DNA from: Sycon ciliatum
Lineage: Eukaryota; Porifera; Calcarea; Leucosolenida; Sycettidae
Assembly: GCF_964019385.1 (NCBI RefSeq)
Contig: NC_088643.1
Coordinates: forward strand, 48,322,693 to 48,386,692
Direction of reading: 5' to 3'
DNA length: 64,000 nt
The translations under genes were made by a program, and so were the position numbers. Shown here piece by piece: positions 48,801-61,000 of the stretch. Each line of letters begins with the position of its first letter. Positions within the stretch are counted from its first letter, which is position 1. The notes under the pieces were generated by a model. It saw only the letters and a program-made list of their open reading frames with translations, did no database searches and was not told where the DNA came from.

Positions 48801-50900
48801 CAATTTGGTACTATTGGCACGTTTGTCAAACAATTTCAACACATGAACATCATTCCCCATGGAACTGCCCCTCCATGCCTAACGACCTGCTCTCGACCGC
48901 GCTCTCCCGCAAAACTGATCCTCGTCCAGTACAGTGAAATTACTGAGTACCAATAATTTCTGAAGCTAGAGCAGTGGATCGAAGTACGGCCAGGTCAAAG
49001 TGTAGCACACGTACAAGTGGCCAGACCTGCTGCCGTACCCGTGAACGTACACATGTACATGTTGCATCACGTGTACATCACGCATTGCCATATTCACACC
49101 AACACGTCTATGACCCGGGTAGGCTGGATGTTCATTTAGAATTTAGGGGTGAAACGGTTACCCTTTAAGGCTACAAACGGGTACCTGGCTTAACGGGCGG
49201 GTTATTGGGTACCCTTTAGCAGCCAATAGTAACAGCTACTATACATTTCGTGCCAGGAGGACATGCAAAGTCATGCAAATCACAGCAAGTACACTACAAC
49301 GCGGCAAGCGCACTTACCGCGCTGCATGCAAAACAGTCAAAATTGTCATATGTAGCAGGATCGAACAAACAACACATTCAAATTGTACATCGAATTGTGC
49401 GACTGTGCAAACCAGCTAATATTACCATACTGTACCGTCGTACACAGCTAATGGGTACTCGTTTGCTAACGGGTCAGTAGCTAAACAAACGGGTACCCGG
49501 ATCACCCCTAATTTCGATTCCAGTCAGACTGTCAACATACGGTAATTATATACCTGGTTTAAATCTCACCTGCCCGAGAACCCCTCAAAGTCTGGATGTT
49601 CTTGAATCATCTCGGTGAGCAGCTGGCGAAATGTTTTCTTAATCTCCTTTTCCCCGGTAGTTTCGACTGCGCAATAGTGACCGTCTGAGTCAGGATCCCT
49701 CAGCACCACTGGCTCCTTTGCATGTGCAGTTATCAGCGCAATGAGGCGTGCGCGGAACAACGCCTTGCACTCCTCCACGCCATTCACCACTCTGCACATG
49801 TCCATGGTGGTGTAGGAAAAGATGGCCGACGAGGAGGTCCACGTCTGCGTGTGCCGCTTCACGTGCCGTGCCATGAACGCATCGCCCGCAGCCAGCGTGG
49901 CTCGCTTCTGCTCGGCTCTCATTTGCACAGCATTCAGCCACGGGATCGGACCCATTGGCTGGCCGCGCAGTGAAAGAGCATGATGTGCAACGTAAATGAA
50001 AGGCATGTCAACACCGCAACACTCTGCAGACGAGACAAAGAATGCTGGAATAGAGATTTTGCCATATCTGAAGCCAATGCGAGACGGATCGTCTCGAAAC
50101 TTGCCGGGGCTTTTCTCTCCGGAGAAGAACTCCACGATGTTCAAGCGTTTACTCAGCTCCGGAGCGTCCTCACTCTGGCTGAACACGTCACACTTGCTTA
50201 TCATGATTGCCACTGAGGCCTCGCGCTTGTTCTTCGGAATGTTCGCCCAGCACTTCTCCCACATCTGCCACTGGTGTTTGCGCTGAGCACGTGTAGCCGT
50301 CGGGTCCAGAACATACAGATAGGCTTGCACTCCAGCGCCGCCGCCATCTCTGCCTCTGACGTTCTTGCTAAAGTACTCTTTCGGAAACGACGTGCCTTGT
50401 GTACTCTTTGCTCGCGTCAGCTCTCCGAGATGAGAGCGACAGCTGTAGACAACTTTGTTTGCTTCTTTCGGCTTGACAAAGTGGCGAGTGCTACGTTGCT
50501 CATACGACTCGGCTCCGGCAAACGGCTTTCCCGTGAATGAATCCACAAAGGTCGTGTGCTCGACGACGTGAATCGACAGGCCATTTCCATCGGACTTCAC
50601 TTGGCTACCACCACCTCCACCACCACCGTGGTGCATCAGATAGAAGTCACGACGTCCACAGCCAAAGTAGAGGAAGTGATCGCCGCCAATCTCCGCCTCC
50701 TGGAAGTCGGCCTGGTCGATCCAGTGAGAGTGATCATTGCCAAGCACACTCCAATCGTCCACGCCGGGACTGACAAACCTCGAACACAAGCTCGACTTTC
50801 CAACGCCGGCTGTGCCCTGCTCCATACCCGACGAGCATAGGCCAAGCACGGACAGACGACATTCCGGCATGATTATCCGTTTCGTCCAGCGCACCGTCAC
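45877..50900 (-). CDS. p190RhoGAP-like GTP-binding head with tyrosine/proline tail, 3 exons
   Basis: Exons: 50900-49570, 48061-46865, and 46306 (or 46321)-45877; about 985 residues. A second Met at 50870 (MPECRLSVLG) matches the family start better. Exon 1 encodes a GTP-binding domain like that at the N-terminus of p190RhoGAP (ARHGAP5/ARHGAP35): P-loop GVGKSSLCSRF, GGDHFLYFG, HVVEHTTFVD, SKCD (G4) and SSAE (G5). A standard DxxG (G3) is not seen. Exon 2 is disordered, with YPYKEYVHSE, LDYHKIDEYTSG and DPYRDERYVMQPSPYAQF. Exon 3 has repeated NSLPR and the SH3-type PPVPPPKPKKR. No FF or RhoGAP domain. I infer a scaffold-like GTPase. Confidence 0.8.
46380..46411. repeat. Poly-C run followed by CACACACACC
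   Basis: About 20 C, then a CA run, in the intron upstream of the terminal exon of the p190-like gene. Confidence 0.85.
48649..48718 (+). ncRNA. tRNA-like sequence (pseudogene or SINE head) in intron 1
   Basis: Consensus A-box TAGCTCAGTGG and B-box GGTTCGAGTCC sit at tRNA spacing, with partly pairing ends ACCACAC / GGGTGGT. The anticodon arm is defective (4-bp stem, 5-nt loop). Antisense to the host gene. Confidence 0.5.
49144..49510. mobile_element. 367-bp MITE with TAGGGGTGA ends, intron 1
   Basis: Inverted ends TAGGGGTGAAACGGTTACCC / TAGGGGTGATCCGGGTACCC, with extra AACGGGTA words inside. hAT-like by its ends, but no 8-bp duplication is evident. Confidence 0.6.
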
Positions 50901-50949
50901 TGCAGTGGCTCAGTCAGTGCAGTTTGTTCTGTTGAAATGAACCAGACTG

Positions 50950-51730
50950 CCTAACCGTCCGAGAGAAGAATTCTTTTAGCGCTGTCTCTCTAGCTGCATC
51001 GAAGCGGCAACGATATCCGTTGGTAGCCTGATGCCCTCAAGCAAATATTACTGGCCAGCGTCCCCAGAGACAAGAACTGCCAGCGCAATCACACGGTCTC
51101 TTCTCTTTCTGTTCGTCAGGAAGGCGGCTGAGTGACATTACCGAAGCAACTTCCTGCAGATGAATTACTCCGAAATCCACAGAGCGCGTGCTCTGCTTTG
51201 AGAAGAGGCATGCAGCCCAAGCGAAATCTCTGCGGCCTACTAGTAGTTGCTCGAGACCGCAGTCGCAATTCCATTGATAAGCAAGCTAGAGCTAAGGTCA
51301 GCAGGTGCGGCCAACTGCATCGCTTCAAGAAACAGCGAAATGAATAGGAAGAACGATGGATTTGTCATTGCCAGGATCTAGGAGGAAAGCATAGATTTCA
51401 GGACAGACAGTGCATGACCGTAATGTACTGATGTAGATCTACATGTATGCATATTCTGCACTGGACAGTCAGTGTACTTGTAACAGTGAGTAACGGTTAC
51501 GTTAGCATAGAATACAATGTACTAGACAAAGACTAGTATAACTAAGTAACTATAAGAGTGTAGAGCGGGATCAGGGAGGCCATTCCCATACATCGCCAGA
51601 TCACATTTTTAGCAGTGACAGCCATCTGCTGCCTGCACCGAACAGCCTAACCTTGGCTTACCGGTACAGGCTTGGTTGAGTCCGACCACTACTGGCACTA
51701 GGCACCACCCCAACACGGCAACAGACTCAG
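50950..51730. other. Upstream region of the minus-strand p190-like gene
   Basis: No TATA box or exon was recognised. A 5' UTR or promoter is expected here, but nothing specific can be pointed to. Confidence 0.35.
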
Positions 51731-53220
51731 TTGAAGGGAAACTGAACGCCAAAAATAAGTATGGCTTATCCGAAGGAGAATTGGGCACTGATTCCGATGA
51801 GCTATGTCTCGAGCCGATCAGAGAAGAGGAACTGTGTCAAATTTCATAAATAACACCTCCCATATTTGGAAATTGGCCATGATGACGTGCGTACTGCTTA
51901 GCTGTCACCATGCTGTGTATGTGCAGCAGTGTAATTGAATGGAAGAAAACAATAATACTTTGGTGTTTTGCAGCTCTGTTTCGTTCCCTGACGGTAACCA
52001 AATCTAGATGTAGGAATCTGTTGAGCAGGAGAGTGACACATATCTTCCCGAAGGCTGTCCAGGCTGCAGTGGTGATGAAAAAGACACGATCATCACCCCG
52101 AGATCGATCGTAGCGAATTGGAAAACTCATGGTGAATTTGCTTCCACTCCAAGGCAATGTCGAGGTATGAAGGGTGCTTGTACTGTCTTCCAAAGTGAAG
52201 AGGAGATGAACATGGCTTTGCATAGCTGATGTTCTATGCCAACTTACCTACTCTTGCTGGTACCGTAGTGGCATATTGCAAATTTCGTGGACGAACAACT
52301 CTAGTCACTAGTGCTAGTGGCTAGTGAGCAACACTAACAGGTGAGATTTTTCAATTCGACAAAAATTGTTTTTATTTGAGAATTGACAGTGGCAGTCATT
52401 AGACTCAGTAGGTGTCTCTCTGCTGCTTCTTTCCCTTCATCGGTAGGGTTGTGCTTGAAGTAAAAATAAATAGAAAATGTGGAACAAAAATCTGATCATG
52501 TAATTCGAATTTGAACTTCAAAGTATGTGTACATCAAATCACAAAAATGACTGTCAAGGTGGTGCTGTGCATTGAAAAAGACTGGGAGCTGGCAGCAATG
52601 GAAAGGGTAGAAACGAAACCAGTAATGCAGAGTATTCATAAGGTAGAGGGAGATGAAAACGGGAGAGGAGTAGTGAGCACTTCAGTTTGAAGTAGTGTCA
52701 ATAGACAGCATCGTGTTGCATACGTTGTGAATATTGTGTGAATCTAATAATTGTCACGAAATTGATATCCAAAATTATTATCCCCTGAGTAGTATTATGG
52801 TGTTCTCCTGTGTTTACATGCAGAGCCTTGACGTTGCTGGACGAGCGACAATATAAATTACATAAACATGTAGCTCGTGATGTGGGATGACTGCCGTATC
52901 GCATTGCCAACGCAAACCCATCCTGTGTCAGTGCAGCCATCCAGCAACTAACTTGAACTCCCCGGACCAGATGCCGCTGCAGCTGAACACCATGCCGATG
53001 GAAAGCCAGGAGTTGATAGCAAAGCATTCTGGTCTGCACAGTACAAGGCAAAGAACAATTATGAATTATAATGCATTGTAATCTTTCCCACACTTCTTTG
53101 TAAAAACAAACAAACAGTGCCATTATCACAAAACTTGATCAAGCATCTTGATGGAGGTATTTTCCATTGTGCTGGCTCAGCATCTGCACCAGGAAGACCA
53201 TGTACACTTACACGTATCTT

Positions 53221-53450
53221 GTGTGTGTGTGTTCGTGCGTGTGTGTTTGTGTATCTGTATGTGCACACGTGTGTGTGGGGGGGGGGGGGGGGGGCACGCA
53301 CATGTGTATGGGTAGGAGTGTGTGGGGGGGGGGGGGGGGGGGGCGGTACACGCACATGTGTATGGATGTGCGCGCTGCATGCGTGTGTCTGTGGGATGGG
53401 GTGGGGGTGCACGCACATGTGTACATGTGTGTGCGCAATACAGCATGTGT
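53221..53450 (+). repeat. (TG)n with poly-G runs
   Basis: TG-rich DNA containing two poly-G tracts (53277-53294 and 53323-53343) and repeats of GCACGCACATGTGTATGG. Confidence 0.9.
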
Positions 53451-53579
53451 GTATGTGTTCGTTGAACACAGGGTGTACTCCTGATTACATAAACTTCGTG
53501 ATCATTGTGATTTCATGTGCTTTGAAGTTAAACTTCGCAATACATGTACTGATGCTTGATTAGATTTATGTTCCACATG

Positions 53580-54660
53580 TTCTATTTATTATTTTGGTAT
53601 CTGTCTCACCGACAGCAACGCGTAGAAGTGAACGGAACCTCAAGTGACTGTAGAACCTGCACTAGGGGCGTTCCCCAGGGTTCCGTCCTAGGCCCTACCC
53701 TCTTCAGCATCTACACTCGACTTGTCCCCACTCTGCCATTGCGTTCCCAATGCCTTCTTTATGCAGACGACACCACCATGTATGCCTCTGGAAAGTGTCC
53801 ACGAATTCTCATGTCTTACTTAGAAGACGATTTTTCAGTGGTTAAGCAGCACCTCACAGATCGCGGCCTGCTCCTGAACTCCAGCAAGAGCCAAGTACTA
53901 CTGATCCACAGCAGACGCTCACATCCCCCACCTAACCTGAGCATTGTCTGTGGTTCGACTGTTATTGCCCCGTCTGACGAAGTTAAGTATCTAGGACTGA
54001 CTCTCGATTCAACTTTAAGTTTCAGTGCCCACGTTAACTCCCTCAGGGAAGACATCGGAAAGAAACTAGGTGCTTTTCGACGTGGAAGGAGGAACCTTGC
54101 TGTCCAGGCCAGAAGGCAGTTCTACTTGTCAGTAGTCCAGAGCAAGCTCGAGTACGCCAGCACTGCCTATGTCCACTGCCTCGCTGACAATGTGAGAGAT
54201 CAGCTGCTACGCATAAGTAAGAGAGCCCTTAGATGCATATTTGAGCATGACACATTCACGCGGACATCATACTTGCTTGAGCGATACCACATAATTAGCT
54301 TAGACAAAAGATATCATACTAAGTCCATATTCTTCGTGTTCCGTTGCATCCACAATATCTGCAGTTCACTCCTCTCTGACATGTTCTCCCTTCGCCGTGA
54401 CTGCGCTCACACAGACAGAGTAACCCGCGGCCAAGTCAATTATTCCCTTTCCTTACCCATTGTGCAAGCCCAAGCTGGATACAGATCTATTTCATTCCTT
54501 GGTGCTGACCGCTTTAATGCGCTTCCCGAATCCCTTCGCACAAATCATATCCCCAATTCATTTCGCCAGGAACTTAACAATTTCATTCATCTTGGGCACC
54601 CTGTAAGAAGACCTTAGGGTCTGTTGGGAATGCCCAAGTAAAATAATAAAATACAATACA
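53580..54660 (+). mobile_element. 5'-truncated LINE (CR1/Jockey-like reverse transcriptase)
   Basis: The open frame to 54617 contains GVPQGSVLGPTLFSIY, the catalytic YADDTTMY, VKYLGLTLDSTLSFSAHV and the C-terminal RFNALPESLR. These are in the order of the RT palm to C-terminus of CR1/Jockey-group LINEs. The RT N-terminus and endonuclease are missing. The tail is A-rich (ATAATAAAATACAATAC). The intact frame suggests a recent insertion into the centre of the foldback element. Confidence 0.85.
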
Positions 54661-55473
54661 ACAAACAAAATTTTACTTCAAGCACTTGTACTATTCAAGC
54701 ACAACCCTACCGATGAAGGGAAAGAAGCAGCAAAGACACCTACTGAGTCTAATGACTGCCACTGTCAGTTCTCAAACAAAAACAATTTTTGTCGAATTGA
54801 AAAATCTCACCTGTTAGTGTTGCTCACTAGCCACTAGTGACTAGAGTTGTTCGTCCACGAAATGTGCAATATGCCACTACGGTGCCAGCAAGAGTGGGTA
54901 AGTTGGCATAGAACAGCTATGCAAAGCCATGTTCATCTCCTCTTCACTTTGGAAGGCAGTACAAGCACCCTTCATACCTCGACATTGCCTTGGAGTGGAA
55001 GCAAATTCACCATGAGTTTTCCAATTCGCTACGATCGATCTCGGGGTGATGATCGTGTCTTCTTCATCACCACTGCAGCCTGGACAGCCTTCGGGAAGAC
55101 ATGTGTCACTCTCCTGCTCAACAGATTCCTACATCTAGATTTGGTTACCGTCAGGGAACGAAACAGAGCTGCAAAACACCAAAGTAATTGTTTTCTTCCA
55201 TTCAATTACACTGCTGAACATGCACAGCATGGTGACAGCTAAGCAGTACGCACGTCATCAAGGCCAATTTCCAAATATGGGAGGTGTTATTTATGAAATT
55301 TGACACAGTTCCTCTTCTCTGATCGGCTCGAGACATAGCTCATCGGAATCAGTGCCCAATTCTCCTTCGGATAAGCCATACTTATTTTTGGCGTTCAGTT
55401 TCCCTTTGAGTACATGTCTACTCAGTAGCAGCTGTTCCTACTACTAATATGCCCGTGAATAGTGGTTGTTTGC

Positions 55474-55782
55474 AGGGAGTCGTATTAGAGTCTTATGCTG
55501 ACCTTTCATACAAACTTCCAGTCAACTTGCCCATCATGCTGGCGGTTTATACTGGGCATATAAACCTCATACAAACCCCATAGACCACCACAATACAAAC
55601 TCCTTTTTAGAGATTGAGAATTTATGAAGGTCAGCAAGTACAATACATCCCACTAGTACGCTTGTACGTGAAATATAAACCATCATACAAACCTCGGCTT
55701 CGCCTCGGTTTGTATGTCGTTTTATATTTCACGTACAAGCGTACTGTTGGGTTGTATTATAATTATACGTATTCGACTCCCT
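55474..55782. mobile_element. 309-bp TIR element of the AGGGAGTCG family
   Basis: Ends AGGGAGTCGTATTAGAG and inverted AGGGAGTCGAATACG. The flanks GGTTGTTTGC (55464-55473) and GATTGTTTGT (55783-55792) match at 8 of 10. A strong internal hairpin at 55658-55743 (CGCTTGTACGTGAAATATAAA) fills most of the right half. Confidence 0.7.
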
Positions 55783-55790
55783 GATTGTTT

Positions 55791-56261
55791 GTCAACCATG
55801 GTCAACAGTGACACTGGTATATGGGGCCGTGTGACCTACTCAAGCTCAACTGACCTAGCCCAATTCCAAGGATGCCAAACCCCGGAAGTTTGCGCATCGG
55901 AATGTTCGATCCAAAGCCTGGACGCGTGTGTTGGCGGCGCGGAGCTAGCGCTAGCGCTAGAAATAGTAGAATGGTCATTTCCGTGCCTACACTACAGACT
56001 ACAAGTACAAGTGCAGTATCTCTGTGAGACGTCAGAACATTGTTTAGCTAGATAGTGTGTGTCAAATCTGTCGTTTAGTGTGTGTCTTGCCTTCCTAGCC
56101 TCCACGGGAAGCACTATCGAGTCTCTGGTGCATGCACATTGTACAGTGTAAGTACAATGTACATGCCAATGCCAATGCCATGTACATTGTACTTACACTG
56201 TACATACATGTACATAGTAGCTTGCCCATTTTAAAGGGCATGGCAGTTGACCATGGTTGAC
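55791..56261. repeat. Segment with inverted TGTCAACCATGGTCAAC ends
   Basis: The 17-bp word at 55791-55807 recurs inverted at 56245-56261. The segment between holds a 26-bp-arm palindrome at 56140-56204. It may be a MITE. Confidence 0.4.
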
Positions 56262-56336
56262 ACGCGGCGGGCATGCATACCATTGTCATCATGGCATGAC
56301 TATCTCTAAGTCTGACTACCGTGTTACTTCACGCAG

Positions 56337-56395
56337 GTCACTGCAACATGTCAACACTGACAGCAGGTCACTGCAACATGTCAACACTGACAACA
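56337..56395. repeat. 30-bp tandem duplication
   Basis: CAGGTCACTGCAACATGTCA + ACACTGACA occurs twice in tandem. Confidence 0.85.
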
Positions 56396-56583
56396 GACGT
56401 CAGTGTTGCAAAGACTGGATACGCTAGTCGTTAGACAAACAGCGACGGAAGCCTTCTCCAACCATGCTCAGGAGATCATGAATCCCAGGTTTCATACACT
56501 CTTGCCATGTCACAGATGCAGTTACAATGACGTGTATGTTACCAGGCCCATGGTGTGCTGTTAGCAACAGAACACACTGCAGA

Positions 56584-56671
56584 GCCCCCCCCCCCCCCCC
56601 CCCCCACACACATACTGCCACTATTTTACAAGCCGGCGTACATGTACCTGGTAACATCTCACCACATGTCA

Positions 56672-56721
<50 letters not shown>

Positions 56722-56820
56722 TGCACACACACGCACGCACACACACGCACACACATACAAACACGCACATGCACACATAAACACACACACGCAGGTGTAC
56801 ACACGCACACACACACACAC
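56584..56820. repeat. Poly-C run, then interrupted (CA)n
   Basis: Poly-C at 56585-56605 followed by CACACACA; a longer CA/CG tract at 56672-56820. Intergenic. Confidence 0.9.
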
Positions 56821-56829
56821 AATAGACCA

Positions 56830-58000
56830 ATCTAAATCATGTGCCTCCACTACTCATCGAGGAAAGGATTCAAATGAGTGAGGTGTTCACCTTTGCTGGG
56901 CAGAAATCTCACTTTTCTCCCTTGCTTGTTACAATAGAGACGTCTCTCTCCCGAGTCCCGACGAAACGAGTAAAAGACAAAACCCGTTTGCAGTCGGCCT
57001 GCAGCAGGAAGTGAAACGAGGAGGCATGCCATGCTGGCGTATGCATGGCGCTTAAAGAAAAGACACGCTAACCATTTGGCGACAAGCCACGAGCAACCGG
57101 AGAAGCGACCCCGCGGCGATGGCAGTGTGTCTGAAACTTCAGTGCAAGAACAATGACCACAGCCTGATTGGTTGGTCCACCGTGACCCCAGGTTCCAGTT
57201 TACTCCAACGCCACAAAGCGCTGTCAACGATGCCTGCCTAAGATTGAAACTGGAGATCAGGCAGGCAGACAGAGCTGGTCTCCAAGACTAAGTATTAGTG
57301 CAGGCACGAAAACAAGTATTAAGTACATGTATCTGAGGACTTACGAGGGTCAGTACATTACATGTATCTAATGAAATTGTCACCATCATCAGTGACATGA
57401 ACAACTACACCTCGCTGACTAGGTGCTGGTCTGCCCGGCGAGGCATGTTCTGATGCTGTCGGTACTGGCAATATCCATAGTTTTCTACTCTCTTTTTCTT
57501 TTACTGCATTCATCTCACCTCGGCTCACGTCACTGATGCTGGCAGGCAAGGTGCAGATACACCTAGACCTGGATATCCTGCGGTACGGTGGCGTGCCTGA
57601 TGTAGTCCTTCCCTAGCGGGCCTGCCTGCCATTTCTGCCACATCCAACTAGCACACCAAACGACGTTACGTTGTTGGGAGTACACCACTGACACACTCAT
57701 GCGATGTCACCCTCAAAACAACTTATCCTTTGGACATTGTAGTCGGCGCTGTCTGAGAATTGCTTGTGCGTGAATTTCAGAGCCTTAGCAATAAAGTGTT
57801 GTTTCCCATTATCTCTGTGTGACTAAGACAATAATAATGACTACACCCAGCTCGCAGGTGTATCGAACAATCCCTCCAGCTACCACAATTCGCCCGCAGT
57901 GTACATGACATGTGTTTATTCAATATACGTGCCAGTTGATAAGCGTTTTCCTTCCGAAGTATTATCGACTCATCCTTATCGGCTCCGCAGGTTCTCACGC
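56830..58000. other. Upstream of the plus-strand p190-like gene; nothing certain
   Basis: Two minus-strand frames (57227-56850 and 57549-57358) look mildly coding-like but have no convincing splice sites. An AG preceding GTTCTCACG at 57990 could be an acceptor just before the start codon. Confidence 0.3.
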
Positions 58001-58009
58001 CCATCTGGA

Positions 58010-61000
58010 ATGGCTGAAAAGCTTGCCCACTCCACCCTGGAGTGCAGATTGGCCGTGCTGGGGACGTGCTGCTCAATGCTGGGTGATGGCGAGAGTGGAG
58101 TGGGCAAGTCTAGTCTCTGTAGCAGATTCATTCATCCAGGCGTGGATACTTGGCAAGAACTGGGTCACGATCACTCGCACTGGCTGAGCCAGACTGACTT
58201 CTCCGAAGCGGAAATCAATGGAGATCATTTCGTCTACTTTGGAGCTGCAAAGCGACTGTACTTGCCCAGGGGATCGAATCCATTGAGGTCTGCGGTGGAG
58301 CTGCGTATTCATGTCGTTGAGCACACGACTTTCATCGATGATAGCCGTGGTTGTCCATTCCCCGGAGCCGAGAACTATGCAGATCGAGCCACTAGTCCCA
58401 CCATACATGTACGATCCTCTACCATGGTAAAACACCCCTACACATGTCGCTCTCGTCTAGGACAGCACACGCCTCATACGCAATCATCCAAGTTACTCTC
58501 CGCAGCCTGCAGTCGAGAGCTTGGTCCCTTTCCCAAAGCATACTCGTCGCATGGAGAGGGTGTTGACGGTTACCTATTTGTCTTGGACCCCAGCAAACCC
58601 TCCGCTTGCCGACAGTGCCAGTGGAAGGTTTTCACCCATTGTTGGCGGAAGATCCCCGACAAGAAGAAGAAACACGGTTGTGCCATTGTTCTGACGAAAT
58701 GCGACCTGCTCCCCAACGACTTTGACCTGAACGGCAAGAACATCAGCATTGTCAAACTATTCCAAGGTGAAGCGCCCACTGGCACTGGGTCACAGACAGC
58801 ATCAGCACAGACCTTCCAGGATTGTCCGGGGAAACTGGCCATATCCTGTGGCAAGCATCAGGTGCCTGTGTTTCTGGCGTCGGCGGAGTGCTGTTATGGC
58901 GTTGACATGCCGTTCGTGTACCTGGCACATCGTACTCTCAAGGTATTCGGTCGACCCAGTCTGCCCATGACTCGTGCGCAGCTGGTGCAGATAAAGCAGA
59001 GGAAGGAGCATGAAATGCTGCGGTCATTTAATCAGTTCTTGAAGCGTCGCGTCACGGAGCATCGGATCACGTGGAGCAATGTGTGGCCCGTTGATCATGA
59101 CGATGAGACTGCAGAGCGGACCAGGGAGATGTGGCGGAGTGTGCTGGGCTCGGCGGTGCTAGAGGCCGTGTTCAACTCGCACATACGACGGATAGAACAA
59201 CCCACCAACAAAGACAATGCACATGCACCATGGGAACATGGTCAACAGACTATGTGTACTGGTACCAGCCCGAGGTAAGCTGGCCCAGACGGCTATAATG
59301 TTACTACTTTACTACTAACTTCTCGATAGTGTTAAAAGGTGTTTTCAAAGACTCCGCTGTAGCCATGCACTGAACTAGTCTTGTTCACAAAGACACAAAT
59401 CCATACACCACCAGCGAAACGCTCTCTAGGCTACAATTATTGAAAAATTATAGCAGTTTCTTGATCCAAGTGTTCGGGTCAGGCGTATCTTCCTGGGCAG
59501 CGGAGAGACCGGTTTCTGTAGGTGGTTGGCAGTGTTGCCAGTGGTGAGTGGCGGCTGTCGCGGTGGTATGGTATGGGTATGCATGTGCTTGCGTATGCGT
59601 GTGCGGTGTATGTGCGTGTGCGTGCGTGCGTGTGTATGTGCACGCTAAGGGTAAGGGTATATGTAGTAACAGTTACTCGAAGTAGTATTCCTGACTATGG
59701 CCAGTATGGCTTACGTGTATGGCATTACATTTCACTTAACCACAACGCTGTGAAGCTTTGTTCAGGTGTCTGTCAGCCTAGTGTCAGGTACACAATAATA
59801 TCACAATTTCACTACAGCCGTACAGGTGCACCTGCAGTGTGAGAAGTCCTGTCTTTCCTCTGTTAATTCCTGTGAATTCCTGCAGGGATGAAAGCACTGT
59901 TAATTCCTGCAGGGATGAAAGCACTGTTAATTCCTGCAGGGATGAAACCACTGTTAATTCCTGCAGGGATGAAACCACTGTTAATTCCTGTTAACTCCTG
60001 TTAATTCCTGCAGGGATGAAAGCGATCACATTGACTATGATGAGAGATTCGTTATGGTCGGCCAGCGGAAGCACTCCAAAACGCAAAGCCTGTTCCGCGG
60101 AAAACGGCAACACGCTGGAAGCTTGCCTATGGATGCGGCTAATGAGCATGTTAAGGGAGCGACTAAGGCGAGGACTATAATCCCTTACGCTGAGGTCCAC
60201 ATGGATGGCACACGCACAATACACAGACTGGCGTATGAGGACATGGGCGATGATGAGGATGACGACGACGTGACGTCATCCTGGCTCATGCTTCACTGTC
60301 CTGACCAGCGACACTACAGGCCTGCTGAATTTATCCAAACGAAACGCAAGGATAGCGATAACAGGGTACACGGGAACTCCTTGCCGGAGGCAACACAGGA
60401 TCAAGCTCCGCGGTGGCCACGGGTTGGCCTATTCCCATACGCGCACGCTCGTCTTGACCACTGTTCGTCATGCACAACATGCATACCATCTGAACACCAA
60501 CACCAACACCCACACCACCACCCACACCCACACCCACACCCACACCAACACCCACACCAACACCACATGGACAGTACTGATGGTAGTGCGTTCTGCGATG
60601 GTCTCCTCGCACTGCCACTGCCACCCACACCTGCTCAGACTAAACCAGACAACGCTCCGTTGATACACGTGCAACTCCCTGATGAACAAGAGCCAGGAAA
60701 CTCTGACGGACAGGACATCCCATGTTCGGAACGTTCCGCCAGTCCATCCACGTCGCCGGATTGTCGGTCCCGCCGTCGGCCCAGTGGACACTTCCGACAG
60801 CCAGATATGGAGAAGAAGCGGTCCGATTTGCGCTTGAACTGTCACGAGCCAGGAGACTCGATGGTCAAAACAATAGCGATTGGTGACCTTCCCCAATTGC
60901 AGGGTGGAATTTCGAACTCCTCTTCGCCTGAACACGACCCACACCAAAACCACACGGACAGTCGTGCTTTCCGCGACGGTCTTCTCGTACTACCATTGCC

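Larger units (their letters stand above)
51734..55407. mobile_element. 3.7-kb inverted-repeat (foldback) element with ~730-bp arms
   Basis: The left arm (51734-52460) and right arm (54676-55407) are inverted copies with few differences, the main one being a 17-bp insertion near 54685. The termini are AAGGGAAACTGAACGCC. Both arms contain the same ~120-codon frame (MQSHVHLLFTLE...), which is unrecognised. The ~2.2-kb centre includes TG/poly-G repeats and a LINE. No target duplication is certain. It separates the two head-to-head p190-like genes. Confidence 0.8.

Noticed and set aside
56850..57227. 125-residue minus-strand frame
   Set aside because: No family resemblance, no splice signals, and low-complexity neighbours.
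57358..57549. Minus-strand frame ending GVVVHVTDDGDNFIRYM
   Set aside because: Looks mildly coding, but the upstream AG lacks a pyrimidine tract and no partner exon was found.
59784..59978. Minus-strand frame with VSSLQELT repeats
   Set aside because: Shadow of the tandem splice-acceptor repeat on the plus strand.
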